Part shown: piece by piece, positions 9,235-17,297 of the stretch
Position numbering within the stretch: the first letter of the stretch is position 1
Layout: every line of letters starts with the position of its first letter
Assembly: GCA_938085095.1 (NCBI GenBank)
Contig: CALKEI010000044.1
Coordinates: 1 to 40,287 of the forward strand
Direction: 5' to 3'
DNA: 40,287 nt
DNA from: an uncultured Luminiphilus sp.
Lineage (GTDB): Bacteria > Pseudomonadota > Gammaproteobacteria > Pseudomonadales > Halieaceae
Position numbers and translations under genes: made by a program
The notes under the pieces: generated by a model
The model's input: the letters and a program-made list of their open reading frames with translations, nothing else
What the model was told of the DNA's origin: nothing
The model's database searches: none

Positions 9235-10188
9235 ATGAGCCTCAAGCTCGGTGTAGTGATGGACCCCATTGGATCGATCCACTACAAAAAAGATACCACG
9301 CTAGCGCTGCTCTGGGCGGCGCAGGACCGCGGTTGGTCATTATTTTACATCGAGCCCGATGGGCTGTATCTCGATGGCAAGAGCCCCATGGCAACAGGCC
9401 AAGGACTCACTGTCCATCGGGATCCGGAGCACTGGTACGACCTCGCAGAGACGGCCGCAATACCGCTCGCTGAGTGTGATGTGCTGTTGATGCGAAAAGA
9501 CCCGCCCTTCGATATGGAGTACATCTACGCCACCTACCTACTGGAGCGTGCCGAACAGCAGGGTGCGCTAGTCGTTAACCGATGCCAGAGTCTCAGAGAT
9601 TGCAATGAGAAACTGTTTGCCACTGAGTTCCCTGATTGCTGCCCGCCACTTCTGGTCAGCCGGAACATGACCAACCTGAGGTCATTTCATGCGCAATACG
9701 GGGACGTCATATTCAAACCTCTGGATGGGATGGGCGGCAGTGCGATTTTTCGCGCACGGCAAGACGATCCCAATGTCAGTGTGATTTTGGAAACACTGAC
9801 CCAGTCTGGTAACCAGACCATCATGGCACAGCAGTACCTGCCAGCAATCAGCGACGGGGACAAACGCATTCTGATGATCAATGGCGAAGCCGTGCCCTGG
9901 TGTCTGGCCCGAGTGCCGCTGGCGGGAGAGAGTCGCGGCAACCTTGCGGCCGGAGGGTCAGGGCGGGTGCAGCCCCTGTCCGAGCGAGATCAATGGATTG
10001 CGGCGCAAATCGGGCCCACACTCAAAGCGAGAGGTCTGTATTTTGTGGGTCTCGACATCATCGGCGACTACCTCACGGAAATTAACGTAACCAGCCCTAC
10101 CTGCCTCCGGGAGATCGAAGCAGAATCGGGGCTCGACATTGCTGGGCAGCTGCTCGACAGCCTCCCTGTGGGAGGTTCGGCATCCTGA
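9235..10188 (+). CDS. gshB: Glutathione synthetase
   Basis: GshB joins glycine to gamma-glutamylcysteine using ATP, the second step of glutathione synthesis in the cytosol. The 317-residue protein (E. coli 316) starts MSLKLGVVMDPIGSI. It has the ATP-grasp elements FKPLDGMGGSAIF (about 160-173) and DKRILMINGE, and ends with INVTSPTCLREIE, which holds the magnesium and glutathione contacts. The ORF track extends to 9118, but GAAAGGA seven to nine bases before the ATG at 9235 fixes the start. It leads the operon gshB-tonB-yqgE-ruvX, the same order as in Pseudomonas aeruginosa (known gene order, recalled). gshA is not in the window. Confidence 0.97.
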   Translation: MSLKLGVVMDPIGSIHYKKDTTLALLWAAQDRGWSLFYIEPDGLYLDGKSPMATGQGLTVHRDPEHWYDLAETAAIPLAECDVLLMRKDPPFDMEYIYATYLLERAEQQGALVVNRCQSLRDCNEKLFATEFPDCCPPLLVSRNMTNLRSFHAQYGDVIFKPLDGMGGSAIFRARQDDPNVSVILETLTQSGNQTIMAQQYLPAISDGDKRILMINGEAVPWCLARVPLAGESRGNLAAGGSGRVQPLSERDQWIAAQIGPTLKARGLYFVGLDIIGDYLTEINVTSPTCLREIEAESGLDIAGQLLDSLPVGGSAS

Positions 10189-10202
10189 GCCGCTCTCCAC
10201 CT

Positions 10203-10862
10203 ATGGCCCAGATAGGCACCCCCACAGGCTTACCACCGGCATTCGTCTTGTCGCTTGGCCTGCATTTAGTGGTGATCTTTGGATTTCTCATCTCGCCTGC
10301 TGGAGACTCTGCGGTGCAGGTGGCTAATCGCGCTGTCACCGTGTTGCTTGCACCGGCGCAGCAGGCACCGAGGCGGGCGTTGGCCGATGCCGCAGCGAAT
10401 CAGCTGGGCTACGACCCAGGACGTCTGCCAGACAGGCCACCGAATCGGCCCTCCGAGCTGCCAACGCTGACCACTGCCTCTGCATCCGTCAGCACACGGC
10501 AGACCGGACTGATTATGACCTCGCAGGCCGCTCGTCCTGTCAGCCCAACAGTAGCCGCGCAGGCGGCACTGGACGCGGAGTACCTGCGGCAGTGGCAAAG
10601 CGGTATAGAGCGCTTTGGCAACGCCTACTATCGCGGTCTCGCGCTGCGACACGGCGGTGGTGATGTGCGGCTTCGCGTCACGGTCCGCGCCGATGGCAGA
10701 CTACTCAGGATTGATCTGCTGAGTAGCTCTGGTACCGATGCCCTCGATCGCGCCGCCATTGATACGGTAGAAAAGCTGGCGCCTTTCGCCCCCTTCCCAG
10801 CCGCATTGGCGAGCGCGAAACAAGAGCTCGCCATTGTCCGCACCTGGCAGTTCCGGCGCTGA
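10203..10862 (+). CDS. TonB-family energy-transducing protein (TonB3-like)
   Basis: The 219-residue protein has one N-terminal membrane helix (about 13-31, FVLSLGLHLVVIFGFLI) with a histidine in the helix as in TonB. A linker follows, then a C-terminal TonB fold (about 140-219): DVRLRVTVRADGRLLRIDLLSSSGTDALDRAAIDTV and a final WQFRR strand. Its place directly after gshB matches the tonB3 position in Pseudomonas aeruginosa, where that gene is linked to twitching motility. pilT about 1 kb downstream is in keeping with this. The central region is short and only weakly proline-rich (PDRPPNRPSELP), without the long EP/KP repeats of iron-uptake TonB, so it may not span the periplasm in the usual way. 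No ExbB/ExbD gene is nearby. The ATG is 14 bases after gshB with no clear Shine-Dalgarno, suggesting translational coupling. Confidence 0.82.
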   Translation: MAQIGTPTGLPPAFVLSLGLHLVVIFGFLISPAGDSAVQVANRAVTVLLAPAQQAPRRALADAAANQLGYDPGRLPDRPPNRPSELPTLTTASASVSTRQTGLIMTSQAARPVSPTVAAQAALDAEYLRQWQSGIERFGNAYYRGLALRHGGGDVRLRVTVRADGRLLRIDLLSSSGTDALDRAAIDTVEKLAPFAPFPAALASAKQELAIVRTWQFRR

Positions 10863-10875
10863 CCGGCCACAAAAA

Positions 10876-11460
10876 ATGCCCACCGAAATCAGCAACCGTT
10901 CCGACAGCCCGCCCTCGCTCCGCGGCCACTTCTTGATTGCCACACCTGTCATCGGCAGCGGTTTTTTTAATCGCTCACTCACCTACCTGTGTGATCACAA
11001 CACAGAAGGGGCGATGGGTATTGTCGTCAATCAAAGTCTTAAGATCGGCCTATCGGATATGCTGGCCCATCTCGATATTGAGGCCATCCCAGAATGCCCC
11101 GACACGCCCATCCTTGCTGGCGGGCCCGTAGCGACGGACCACGGCTTCGTTTTGCACCGTGGCGATCCCGGCTGGGAAGGCAGTCAAGCTGTGACCGAAG
11201 CAGTCAGTCTCACCGGGTCCCGAGATATACTCTGTGCCATCGCAGCGGGTGACGGCCCAACAGATTATTTAGTGGCGCTGGGCTATGCGGGTTGGGCTGC
11301 AGGCCAGCTGGAAGCGGAGATGGCGGAAAATAGTTGGCTCACTGTCCCGGCACACCTCGACGTTCTATTCGCCAGCGCTATTGAAGATCGGCTAGCCGCG
11401 GCAGGGCGGCAGCTGGGTATCGATGTCGACCTTTTGAGCGCTGAGGCAGGTCACGCCTGA
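10876..11460 (+). CDS. yqgE: YqgE/AlgH family protein (DUF179)
   Basis: The 194-residue product matches the YqgE/AlgH family: LRGHFLIATPVIGSGFFNRSLTYLCDHNTEGAMGIVVNQ at the N-terminus and GGPVATDHGFVLHR mid-protein are its hallmark blocks. The molecular function of the family is not established. In pseudomonads it was named for an effect on alginate regulation. The ORF track begins at 10834 inside the preceding gene. The ATG at 10876 gives a length close to E. coli YqgE (187), although no good Shine-Dalgarno precedes either start. It lies between the TonB-like gene (13-base gap) and ruvX (2-base gap), a conserved pairing across gammaproteobacteria. Confidence 0.92.
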   Translation: MPTEISNRSDSPPSLRGHFLIATPVIGSGFFNRSLTYLCDHNTEGAMGIVVNQSLKIGLSDMLAHLDIEAIPECPDTPILAGGPVATDHGFVLHRGDPGWEGSQAVTEAVSLTGSRDILCAIAAGDGPTDYLVALGYAGWAAGQLEAEMAENSWLTVPAHLDVLFASAIEDRLAAAGRQLGIDVDLLSAEAGHA

Positions 11461-11462
11461 TT

Positions 11463-11882
11463 ATGACCAACCACGAAACGGTTATCGCAATAGATTACGG
11501 CCTTCGCAACATGGGCGTAGCAGTGGGCAACACCCTTTCCTCCACGGCACAGCCCCTGGCGGTGGTCGGCGCTCGAGACGGGGTGCCGGAATGGGAAGCG
11601 CTAGCCGCCCTGATAGCTGAATGGAAGCCAGCTCGGGTGATCGTGGGTCACCCGATCAATATGGATGGCTCCGAAAGTGAGCTCAGCCAACGAGCGGCCA
11701 AATTTGCCCGTCAGGTAGGCGGCCGATTCAACCTGCCGGTGACGCTGGTGGATGAGCGACTATCGAGTCGAGAAGCAAAGTCCAATGCGCTGGCTGCGGG
11801 GCACCGGGGCGATTTTGCGGCAGACCCTATCGACGATCAGGCTGCGGCCATCATTCTCGCAACCTGGCTCAACGACCGGTAG
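11463..11882 (+). CDS. ruvX: Putative Holliday junction resolvase / pre-16S rRNA nuclease
   Basis: This 139-residue RNase H-fold protein is RuvX/YqgF, an essential factor that finishes the 5' end of 16S rRNA in E. coli and has also been proposed to resolve Holliday junctions. Visible catalytic acids are in AIDYGLRNMGVAVG (first aspartate), VDERLSS (glutamate) and PIDDQAAAIIL (third acid). The length matches E. coli (138). The ATG is two bases beyond the yqgE stop codon (TGATTATG), so translation is coupled. It is the last gene of the gshB operon and ends three bases before the convergent pilT stop codon. Confidence 0.95.
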   Translation: MTNHETVIAIDYGLRNMGVAVGNTLSSTAQPLAVVGARDGVPEWEALAALIAEWKPARVIVGHPINMDGSESELSQRAAKFARQVGGRFNLPVTLVDERLSSREAKSNALAAGHRGDFAADPIDDQAAAIILATWLNDR

Positions 11883-11885
11883 CCC

Positions 11886-12926
11886 TCAAGCAGTAATGCT
11901 GTCTGGCTGCCGCGCTTTCTCGCGCGCTTCCTCTGTTGTGATAACGCGCTTCTCGACCAAAGTCTGCAGACACTGGTCCATCGTTTGCATGCCAATGGCC
12001 TGGCCCGTCTGGATGGCCGAGTACATTTGTGCCACCTTGTCCTCGCGAATAAGATTTCGGATCGCCGACGTCCCGCGCATGATCTCGTGAGCAGCAACCC
12101 GACCCCCGCTCTTTTTCTTCAGAAGCGTCTGTGAGATGACGGCCTGCAGTGACTCGGATAGCATCGAGCGCACCATGGCTTTCTCTGCCGCCGGGAACAC
12201 ATCGATCACCCGGTCGATCGTCTTGGCCGCAGAGGTGGTGTGAAGCGTGCCAAAAACAAGATGCCCCGTCTCTGCAGCGGTCAAGGCAAGACGGATGGTC
12301 TCGAGATCCCGCATCTCGCCCACCAGAATAATGTCGGGATCCTCGCGCAAAGCGGAGCGCAATGCTTCAGAGAAGCCCAGCGTATCGCGGTGGACCTCCC
12401 GCTGACTCACGAGGCACCGCTTACTCTCGTGGACAAACTCAATGGGGTCCTCAATCGTGAGGATATGGTCGTACCGGTTGTCGTTGACGAAGTCGATCAT
12501 CGCCGCGAGGGTCGTCGATTTACCCGAGCCAGTCGGTCCGGTCACCAAAACCAGACCCCGGGGTAACATGGAGATATCTCGGAATACCTGTCCCATGCCG
12601 AGCTGATCCATCGACAGCACCTCAGAAGGAATCGTTCGGAATACCGCTGCCGCGCCCCGATTCTGATTAAAGGCGTTGACTCGGAAGCGCGCCACACCGG
12701 GCACTTCGAATGAAAAATCAGTCTCGAGAAACTCCTCGAAGTCCTTGCGCTGCCGGTCATTCATGATGTCATAGACCAACGCCTGCACTTCGGCATGATC
12801 CTGAGCCGGGACGTTGACCCGTCGCACGTCGCCATCTACCCGTATCATGGGCGGCAGGCCTGCAGAGAGGTGGAGGTCGGAAGCGCCCTGCTGGACGCTG
12901 AAAGCGAGTAGTTCAGTGATATCCAT
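11886..12926 (-). CDS. pilT: Type IV pilus retraction ATPase PilT
   Basis: PilT is the cytoplasmic hexameric ATPase that depolymerises type IV pili, powering twitching and DNA uptake. The 346-residue protein has the N-terminal PAS-like domain (SDLHLSAGLPPMIRVDG), Walker A GPTGSGKST (about 131-139), the Asp box around TIEDPIEFVH, Walker B IILVGEMRD (about 197), the His box GTLHTTSA (about 227) and the C-terminal AIRNLIRE retraction motif (about 290). A GGAG lies eight bases before the ATG. It is divergent from yggS, as in many gammaproteobacteria. The companion gene pilU, which often follows pilT, is absent here, since ruvX abuts the 3' end. The pilus genes themselves are outside the window. 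Confidence 0.98.
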   Translation of the reverse strand: MDITELLAFSVQQGASDLHLSAGLPPMIRVDGDVRRVNVPAQDHAEVQALVYDIMNDRQRKDFEEFLETDFSFEVPGVARFRVNAFNQNRGAAAVFRTIPSEVLSMDQLGMGQVFRDISMLPRGLVLVTGPTGSGKSTTLAAMIDFVNDNRYDHILTIEDPIEFVHESKRCLVSQREVHRDTLGFSEALRSALREDPDIILVGEMRDLETIRLALTAAETGHLVFGTLHTTSAAKTIDRVIDVFPAAEKAMVRSMLSESLQAVISQTLLKKKSGGRVAAHEIMRGTSAIRNLIREDKVAQMYSAIQTGQAIGMQTMDQCLQTLVEKRVITTEEAREKARQPDSITA

Positions 12927-12987
12927 GTCACAGTCTCCGCGGTTGTCGGGCTAGCACATAGTGGATCAACTTCCTTATGATGCCACC

Positions 12988-13692
12988 ATGATGCCGACAG
13001 AACTTGAACGTAATATATCAGAAGTCGATCACCGAATTCGGGCGGCTGAGCGCGCTGCGGGGCGATCGTCGGAGTCGGTTGCCTTGCTCGCGGTGAGCAA
13101 AACCAAGCCTTCGGAAGTCATTCGGCAAGCCCATCGGCTGGGTCTCACGGCATTTGGTGAAAATTACGCACAGGAAATGGCGGAAAAGGCCGCCGCACTC
13201 GCTGACCTTCCCCTTTGCTGGCACTTCATTGGCCCAATACAAAGCAACAAAACCGCGCTGATTGCCGAAGTCAGTGACTGGGTCCACAGCCTTGACCGAC
13301 TCAAAGTAGCGCGACGGCTTAGCGAGCAACGACCGACCGAGAAAGGACTCTTGAATGTGCTGATACAGGTAAAAACATCGGACGAAGACAGCAAATCGGG
13401 CGTACTACCGGAGGCAGTGCCCGACCTCGTCGCGGCCATCACCGAACTCCCTGGCCTGGCTCTGCGCGGACTGATGACCATCCCCGCACCGGCTAACAAC
13501 CCCACCCTGCAGCGCGGGCCCTTTCGGCAACTCCGCGAACTGATGGATCAGATGTCAGTCTCCCTGCCTCAGCTGGACACCCTATCAATGGGCATGTCAG
13601 CGGATCTGGAAGCGGCGGTCGCCGAAGGCGCGCATATGGTACGAGTTGGCACAGATATTTTTGGCGCGCGGTATAATCAGGTTCGTTCGTGA
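12988..13692 (+). CDS. yggS: YggS family pyridoxal-phosphate homeostasis protein
   Basis: This is a single-domain alanine-racemase-fold PLP-binding protein (PLPBP/YggS). It holds PLP and affects vitamin B6 and amino-acid homeostasis, and no enzymatic reaction is established. The PLP lysine is in LLAVSKTKP (about residue 38). FGENYAQE, HFIGPIQSNK and SMGMSADLEAA are the other family blocks. The track start is a GTG at 12961. I prefer the ATG at 12988, which gives 234 residues, equal to E. coli YggS, though 12991 is also possible and no start has a clear Shine-Dalgarno. It begins the plus-strand run yggS-proC-yggT-metX-metW and overlaps proC if that gene uses its upstream GTG. Confidence 0.93.
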   Translation: MMPTELERNISEVDHRIRAAERAAGRSSESVALLAVSKTKPSEVIRQAHRLGLTAFGENYAQEMAEKAAALADLPLCWHFIGPIQSNKTALIAEVSDWVHSLDRLKVARRLSEQRPTEKGLLNVLIQVKTSDEDSKSGVLPEAVPDLVAAITELPGLALRGLMTIPAPANNPTLQRGPFRQLRELMDQMSVSLPQLDTLSMGMSADLEAAVAEGAHMVRVGTDIFGARYNQVRS

Positions 13693-13709
13693 CGGACAAG
13701 CGCCATTCC

Positions 13710-14537
13710 ATGTCAGCAAAATTGGCACCTCAAATCGCCTTTCTGGGTGCGGGCAATATGGCCAGCGCCATGATCAGCGGTCTCATCACCGAAGGCTTCT
13801 CGCCCAGCCAGCTGCGCGCCAGCGACCCCAGCGAGGCCGCTTTGGCGCGTCTGCAGGAGTGCGGCCTCACCCGCTTGGGCACCGCCCCTGATGAGATATT
13901 CGAAGGCGCTGATCTGGTGGTGGCGGCCGTCAAACCACAAATCATTCCCGGCGCGTTAGCGTCGATAAAAGGGCAGCTGGGTCCCGATTCCGCGCTGCTC
14001 TCAATTGCCGCCGGTATTCCTATTGCTTCACTACAGTCCCATGTGGGCCCAGACGTATCAGTGATTCGCTGCATGCCCAATACTCCCGCCATGATCGGTT
14101 TAGGTGCCAGCGCATTATTTGCGGCAGACACCGTCAGCGCGCCCCAGCGGGCATTGGCAGAGCAGGTCACGAATGCAGCGGGCACAACAGTCTGGGTGGC
14201 TAGCGAGGCGCTCCTTGACACCGTCACCGCCGTATCCGGAAGTGGCCCCGCGTACTTTTTTGCGCTCATTGAGGCCATCGCCCGAGCCGGGACTGAGCTG
14301 GGTTTGGACGAGGATGTATCCATGGCGCTGACTATTCAGACAGCCCTGGGTGCTGCGGCGCTTGCCCAACAATCTAGCGAGGGTGTCGCCACGCTTCGAG
14401 AGAACGTCACGAGCCCCGGCGGCACCACGGAACAGGCACTGCAGTCGCTCCAAAACAGTCAATTTGATGCCGTTGTCGCGGAAGCGGTTCGCCAATGTGC
14501 GGCTCGCGCCCGGACACTGGGGGAGGAATTCGGTTAA
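13710..14537 (+). CDS. proC: Pyrroline-5-carboxylate reductase
   Basis: ProC reduces pyrroline-5-carboxylate to proline with NAD(P)H, the last step of proline synthesis. The 275-residue product has the Rossmann motif FLGAGNMASAMISGL (about 10-24), MPNTPAMIGLGASAL (about 122), GSGPAYFFALIEA (about 176) and the C-terminal signature REN-VTSPGGTTEQAL (about 230), all typical. The track's GTG at 13689 overlaps the yggS stop codon. The ATG at 13710 gives the expected short N-terminus, but I cannot exclude the GTG. It shares one base with yggT (TAATG), so the two are translationally coupled. Confidence 0.96.
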   Translation: MSAKLAPQIAFLGAGNMASAMISGLITEGFSPSQLRASDPSEAALARLQECGLTRLGTAPDEIFEGADLVVAAVKPQIIPGALASIKGQLGPDSALLSIAAGIPIASLQSHVGPDVSVIRCMPNTPAMIGLGASALFAADTVSAPQRALAEQVTNAAGTTVWVASEALLDTVTAVSGSGPAYFFALIEAIARAGTELGLDEDVSMALTIQTALGAAALAQQSSEGVATLRENVTSPGGTTEQALQSLQNSQFDAVVAEAVRQCAARARTLGEEFG

Positions 14538-15130
14538 TGGATGCCAGCACCGAAATATCGTTATATCTCATCAGAAATCTCGGTGCCCTGCTGTTGCTGG
14601 TGATTGTTATGCGAGGCATCCTCCACGCTTCGCGGGTAAATTTCTATAACCCTTTTTCGCAAATGATTGTGCGCCTCACCAACCCATTGCTGACGCCATT
14701 ACGCAGTATTTTGCCGGCCAAGGGCCGAATAGATTGGGCGGTCATTGTGCTTGCTGTCTTGCTGCAATCACTGATTTTGGTCGGCATCGCCTTGGTGGCG
14801 GGTGAGCGTTGGGCGCTGCCTGGCATCGCAACGCTGGTGGCATGGGGTGCTATTGGTGTTGTCGCGCTATTGGTCAATCTCTACTTTTTCATTTTGATCG
14901 CCATGATCGTTGTCAGCTGGGTAGCACCGGGAAGCCGTCACCCCGCCATCGAGCTGGTCTGGCAGATTGCCGAACCGATCATGGCGCCGTGTCGCGCGCT
15001 ACTCCCCAATATGGGAGGCATCGATTTTTCTCCGATACTGGTGTTTATCGGCATCAATGTAGTGCAGATCGGCTTGCGGCATGTGGCGCTCACCCTTGGC
15101 CTCCCCCCGGGCCTGGTGTTCGGACTCTAA
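14537..15130 (+). CDS. yggT: YggT family inner-membrane protein
   Basis: The 197-residue hydrophobic protein contains two YggT repeats with about four membrane segments (LGALLLLVIVMRGIL; VIVLAVLLQSLILVGIALV; TLVAWGAIGVVALLVNLYFFILIAMIVVSWV; SPILVFIGINVVQIGL). Each repeat carries the conserved pattern of an NP-LTP-LR/P-C-RALLPNMGGIDFSPI motif after a helix. The family is linked to osmotic and potassium stress tolerance in E. coli and to membrane organisation elsewhere, but its activity is not defined. The ATG shares a base with the proC stop codon, and a strong GGAGGA lies about nine bases upstream, which fixes this start over the track start at 14495. Confidence 0.93.
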   Translation: MDASTEISLYLIRNLGALLLLVIVMRGILHASRVNFYNPFSQMIVRLTNPLLTPLRSILPAKGRIDWAVIVLAVLLQSLILVGIALVAGERWALPGIATLVAWGAIGVVALLVNLYFFILIAMIVVSWVAPGSRHPAIELVWQIAEPIMAPCRALLPNMGGIDFSPILVFIGINVVQIGLRHVALTLGLPPGLVFGL

Positions 15131-15133
15131 GTA

Positions 15134-16279
15134 ATGGCCGAGACCTTTCCCGCGGACAGTGTTGGCCTGGTCACGCCACAGGTCGCGCACTTTGACGACC
15201 CATTTACCTTCGCCAACGGTGCTGTACTCCAGAGCCATCAGCTGGTCTACGAGACCTATGGCGAATTAAACAGCGCGGGTGATAACGCCGTGCTTATTTG
15301 CCATGCATTGTCTGGATCACATCATGCGGCGGGTTTTCACTCTGCCGATGAGCGGCGTCCAGGATGGTGGGATTTGGCGATCGGCCCTGGAAAACCTATC
15401 GATACCAACCGTTTATTCGTCGTCTGCTCAAACAACCTCGGTTGTTGCGACGGTTCCTCGGGACCCAATACAACCAACCCTGGCACGGGAGAGCCCTGGG
15501 GTGGACAGTTTCCCCAACCTCAGGTTCAGGATTGGGTACGCAGTCAAAAGTTGCTCGCCGAACACCTCGGCCTATCAAAATGGGCGGCCGTTATTGGCGG
15601 CAGTCTGGGTGGTATGCAGGCTTTGCAATGGACCATCGACTTTCCCGATTGGGTCGGACATTGCGTCGCACTAGCCGCGGCACCGGGCCTTACCGCTCAG
15701 AACATCGCCTTCAATGAGATTGCCCGCCATGCGATTCTGTCCGACCCGGACTGGTGCGAGGGCGCTTATCTGTCAGAGGGCACCTTGCCTGCCCGCGGCG
15801 TAGCGCTCGCGAGGATGGTGGGGCACCTGACCTACATGTCAGCCGACGGAATGAGTGACCGTTTTGGCAGGGAGCTGCGCGAAGGCGGGTTCTCGCCAGA
15901 AGAGAATGCAGAGTGGGTGTTTCAGGTAGAGAGCTATTTGCGACACCAAGGAAGCCGTTTTTCCACGCAGTTTGATGCCAACACCTACGTGCTGATGACC
16001 CGCGCGCTAGATCTCTTTGACCTGACCGGCAGCCAAGACGGCGGTCTGGCAGCAGTGCTCTCGCGTGCACAAGCAGAGTTTCTGGTGGCCTCGTTCAGTT
16101 CCGACTGGCGGTTCCCACCGCAGCGGTCCATCGAGATCCGTGACGCACTGATGGCAGCGGGCAAACCGGTGACCTACGCCAACATCGAGACCGATAATGG
16201 ACATGATGGTTTCCTGCTGCCCAACCCCCACTATGAGCAACTGCTGAAGGAATGGATGCGCAGGGTGGGCCCCTTATGA
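15134..16279 (+). CDS. metX: Homoserine O-acyltransferase (acetyl or succinyl)
   Basis: MetX acylates homoserine, the committed step to methionine. The 381-residue alpha/beta-hydrolase-fold enzyme has the nucleophile elbow GGSLGGMQALQW (Ser about 156), the acid in SSDWRFPP (about 323) and the base in NGHDGFLL (about 355), plus the typical CHALSGSHHAAG and NNLGCCDGSSGPN blocks. Whether it uses acetyl-CoA or succinyl-CoA cannot be read reliably. Many proteobacterial MetX proteins have proved to be succinyltransferases despite their annotation. The ATG comes three bases after yggT. The 3' end overlaps metW by four bases (ATGA), a conserved metX-metW pair. Confidence 0.95.
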   Translation: MAETFPADSVGLVTPQVAHFDDPFTFANGAVLQSHQLVYETYGELNSAGDNAVLICHALSGSHHAAGFHSADERRPGWWDLAIGPGKPIDTNRLFVVCSNNLGCCDGSSGPNTTNPGTGEPWGGQFPQPQVQDWVRSQKLLAEHLGLSKWAAVIGGSLGGMQALQWTIDFPDWVGHCVALAAAPGLTAQNIAFNEIARHAILSDPDWCEGAYLSEGTLPARGVALARMVGHLTYMSADGMSDRFGRELREGGFSPEENAEWVFQVESYLRHQGSRFSTQFDANTYVLMTRALDLFDLTGSQDGGLAAVLSRAQAEFLVASFSSDWRFPPQRSIEIRDALMAAGKPVTYANIETDNGHDGFLLPNPHYEQLLKEWMRRVGPL

Positions 16280-16875
16280 ATCGTCTCGATCTCAAGACCG
16301 TACTCGGTTGGGTGCCCAAAGACAGCCGCGTGCTGGACCTCGGCTGCGGCGATGGCGCCTTTCTCGCTCGCCTACGCGATGAGCGAAATGTGATCGGTGT
16401 CGGGGTCGATATCGACCCCGTAAATCTCATTGCCGCAGTGAGTAAAGGTCTCGATGTGATTCAAGAAGACATCAATGACGGCCTGTATTGCTTCACGACC
16501 AACCGGTTTGATGTCGTCGTGCTGGCACACGCTCTGCAGGAGCTGACGCATCCGCATATAGCGCTGGAACGTATGGTCGACATTGGTGATGAAGCCATTG
16601 TGTCGTTTCCTAATTTTGGGCACTGGTTATGTCGCGCTCACCTGGGCTTCAAAGGCCGTATGCCCATGTCACGAGCGATGCCGCGTCACTGGTACAACAC
16701 CCCCAACATTCACTTTTGTACGGTCAAGGATTTTGAGTCGCTGTGTTCAGATTTAAAAATCGACATCATCGAGCGGGCGACAATTGCTGGCGCCGCCCAA
16801 GGTCTTCTGGGGAGGTGGTTCCCCAACCTGTTTGCCACCAGCGCGATCTACCGTATTCGCCGCGCTGGCGGCTGA
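16276..16875 (+). CDS. metW: Methionine biosynthesis protein MetW
   Basis: MetW is a small class I methyltransferase-fold protein that partners MetX in methionine synthesis and is needed for full acyltransferase activity in several proteobacteria. The 199-residue protein shows motif I VLDLGCGDGAFLARL (about 18-32), an acidic strand GVDIDPVNL, and the family block SFPNFGHWLCRAHLGFKGRMPMS near the middle. The ATG at 16276 overlaps the metX stop codon (ATGA). The track's upstream start at 16252 would extend into metX without a Shine-Dalgarno. The 3' end probably overlaps the start region of the following DUF4426 gene. Confidence 0.95.
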   Translation: MNRLDLKTVLGWVPKDSRVLDLGCGDGAFLARLRDERNVIGVGVDIDPVNLIAAVSKGLDVIQEDINDGLYCFTTNRFDVVVLAHALQELTHPHIALERMVDIGDEAIVSFPNFGHWLCRAHLGFKGRMPMSRAMPRHWYNTPNIHFCTVKDFESLCSDLKIDIIERATIAGAAQGLLGRWFPNLFATSAIYRIRRAGG

Positions 16876-17294
16876 TTGTCGCGCTGCTGGTCGGGTGCAT
16901 AGCGTTCCCTGTCGTCGCCCAGCAGTCAACGCGCTACGACCAGTTCGAGCTGCACCACAGTATCGTTTACACCACGTTCTTGTCGCCCGAGGTGGCCGCT
17001 GAGTACGGCATCGCTCGAGGTGCCGACAAAGCGATTCTCACTTTGTCAGTGCGAGACGCGGATTCCGGGGACATTGCAGGGCGCCCTATGTCGATCGAGG
17101 GGCGGACCTGGGACCTGATCACAGGGGGGGCGATGCGGGTTAAAGAAATTCGGGAGGGTCGCGCCACGTATTACATCGTGCCCTTTGAGTTTTTGGATCG
17201 CGAATACCGTTTTTTTGAATTCACTTTTCAACCCGAGGGTGCGGAGAAGCCGTTTGAACACAAAATGAAAGTGCAACTCTGGCGCCAAGGCTAA
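16815..17294 (+). CDS. Secreted/periplasmic DUF4426 protein
   Basis: This protein of about 160 residues has a basic n-region (SPRWR), a hydrophobic core (LIVALLVGCIAFPVV) and a likely signal-peptidase site before QQ. A DUF4426 domain follows (YDQFELHHSIVYTTFLSPEVAAEYGI, WDLITGGAMRVKEIREGRATYYIV). Family function is unknown. The same gene sits between metW and rdgB in Pseudomonas (recalled gene order). The start codon is unclear: no ATG lies near the signal peptide, and the closest in-frame standard candidate I found is GTG at 16815, which would overlap metW by 61 bases. An ATT or CTG near 16872-16875, at the metW stop, is an alternative. The coding frame and stop are firm. The gene ends three bases before rdgB. 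Confidence 0.8.
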   Translation: MVPQPVCHQRDLPYSPRWRLIVALLVGCIAFPVVAQQSTRYDQFELHHSIVYTTFLSPEVAAEYGIARGADKAILTLSVRDADSGDIAGRPMSIEGRTWDLITGGAMRVKEIREGRATYYIVPFEFLDREYRFFEFTFQPEGAEKPFEHKMKVQLWRQG

Positions 17295-17297
17295 CCT

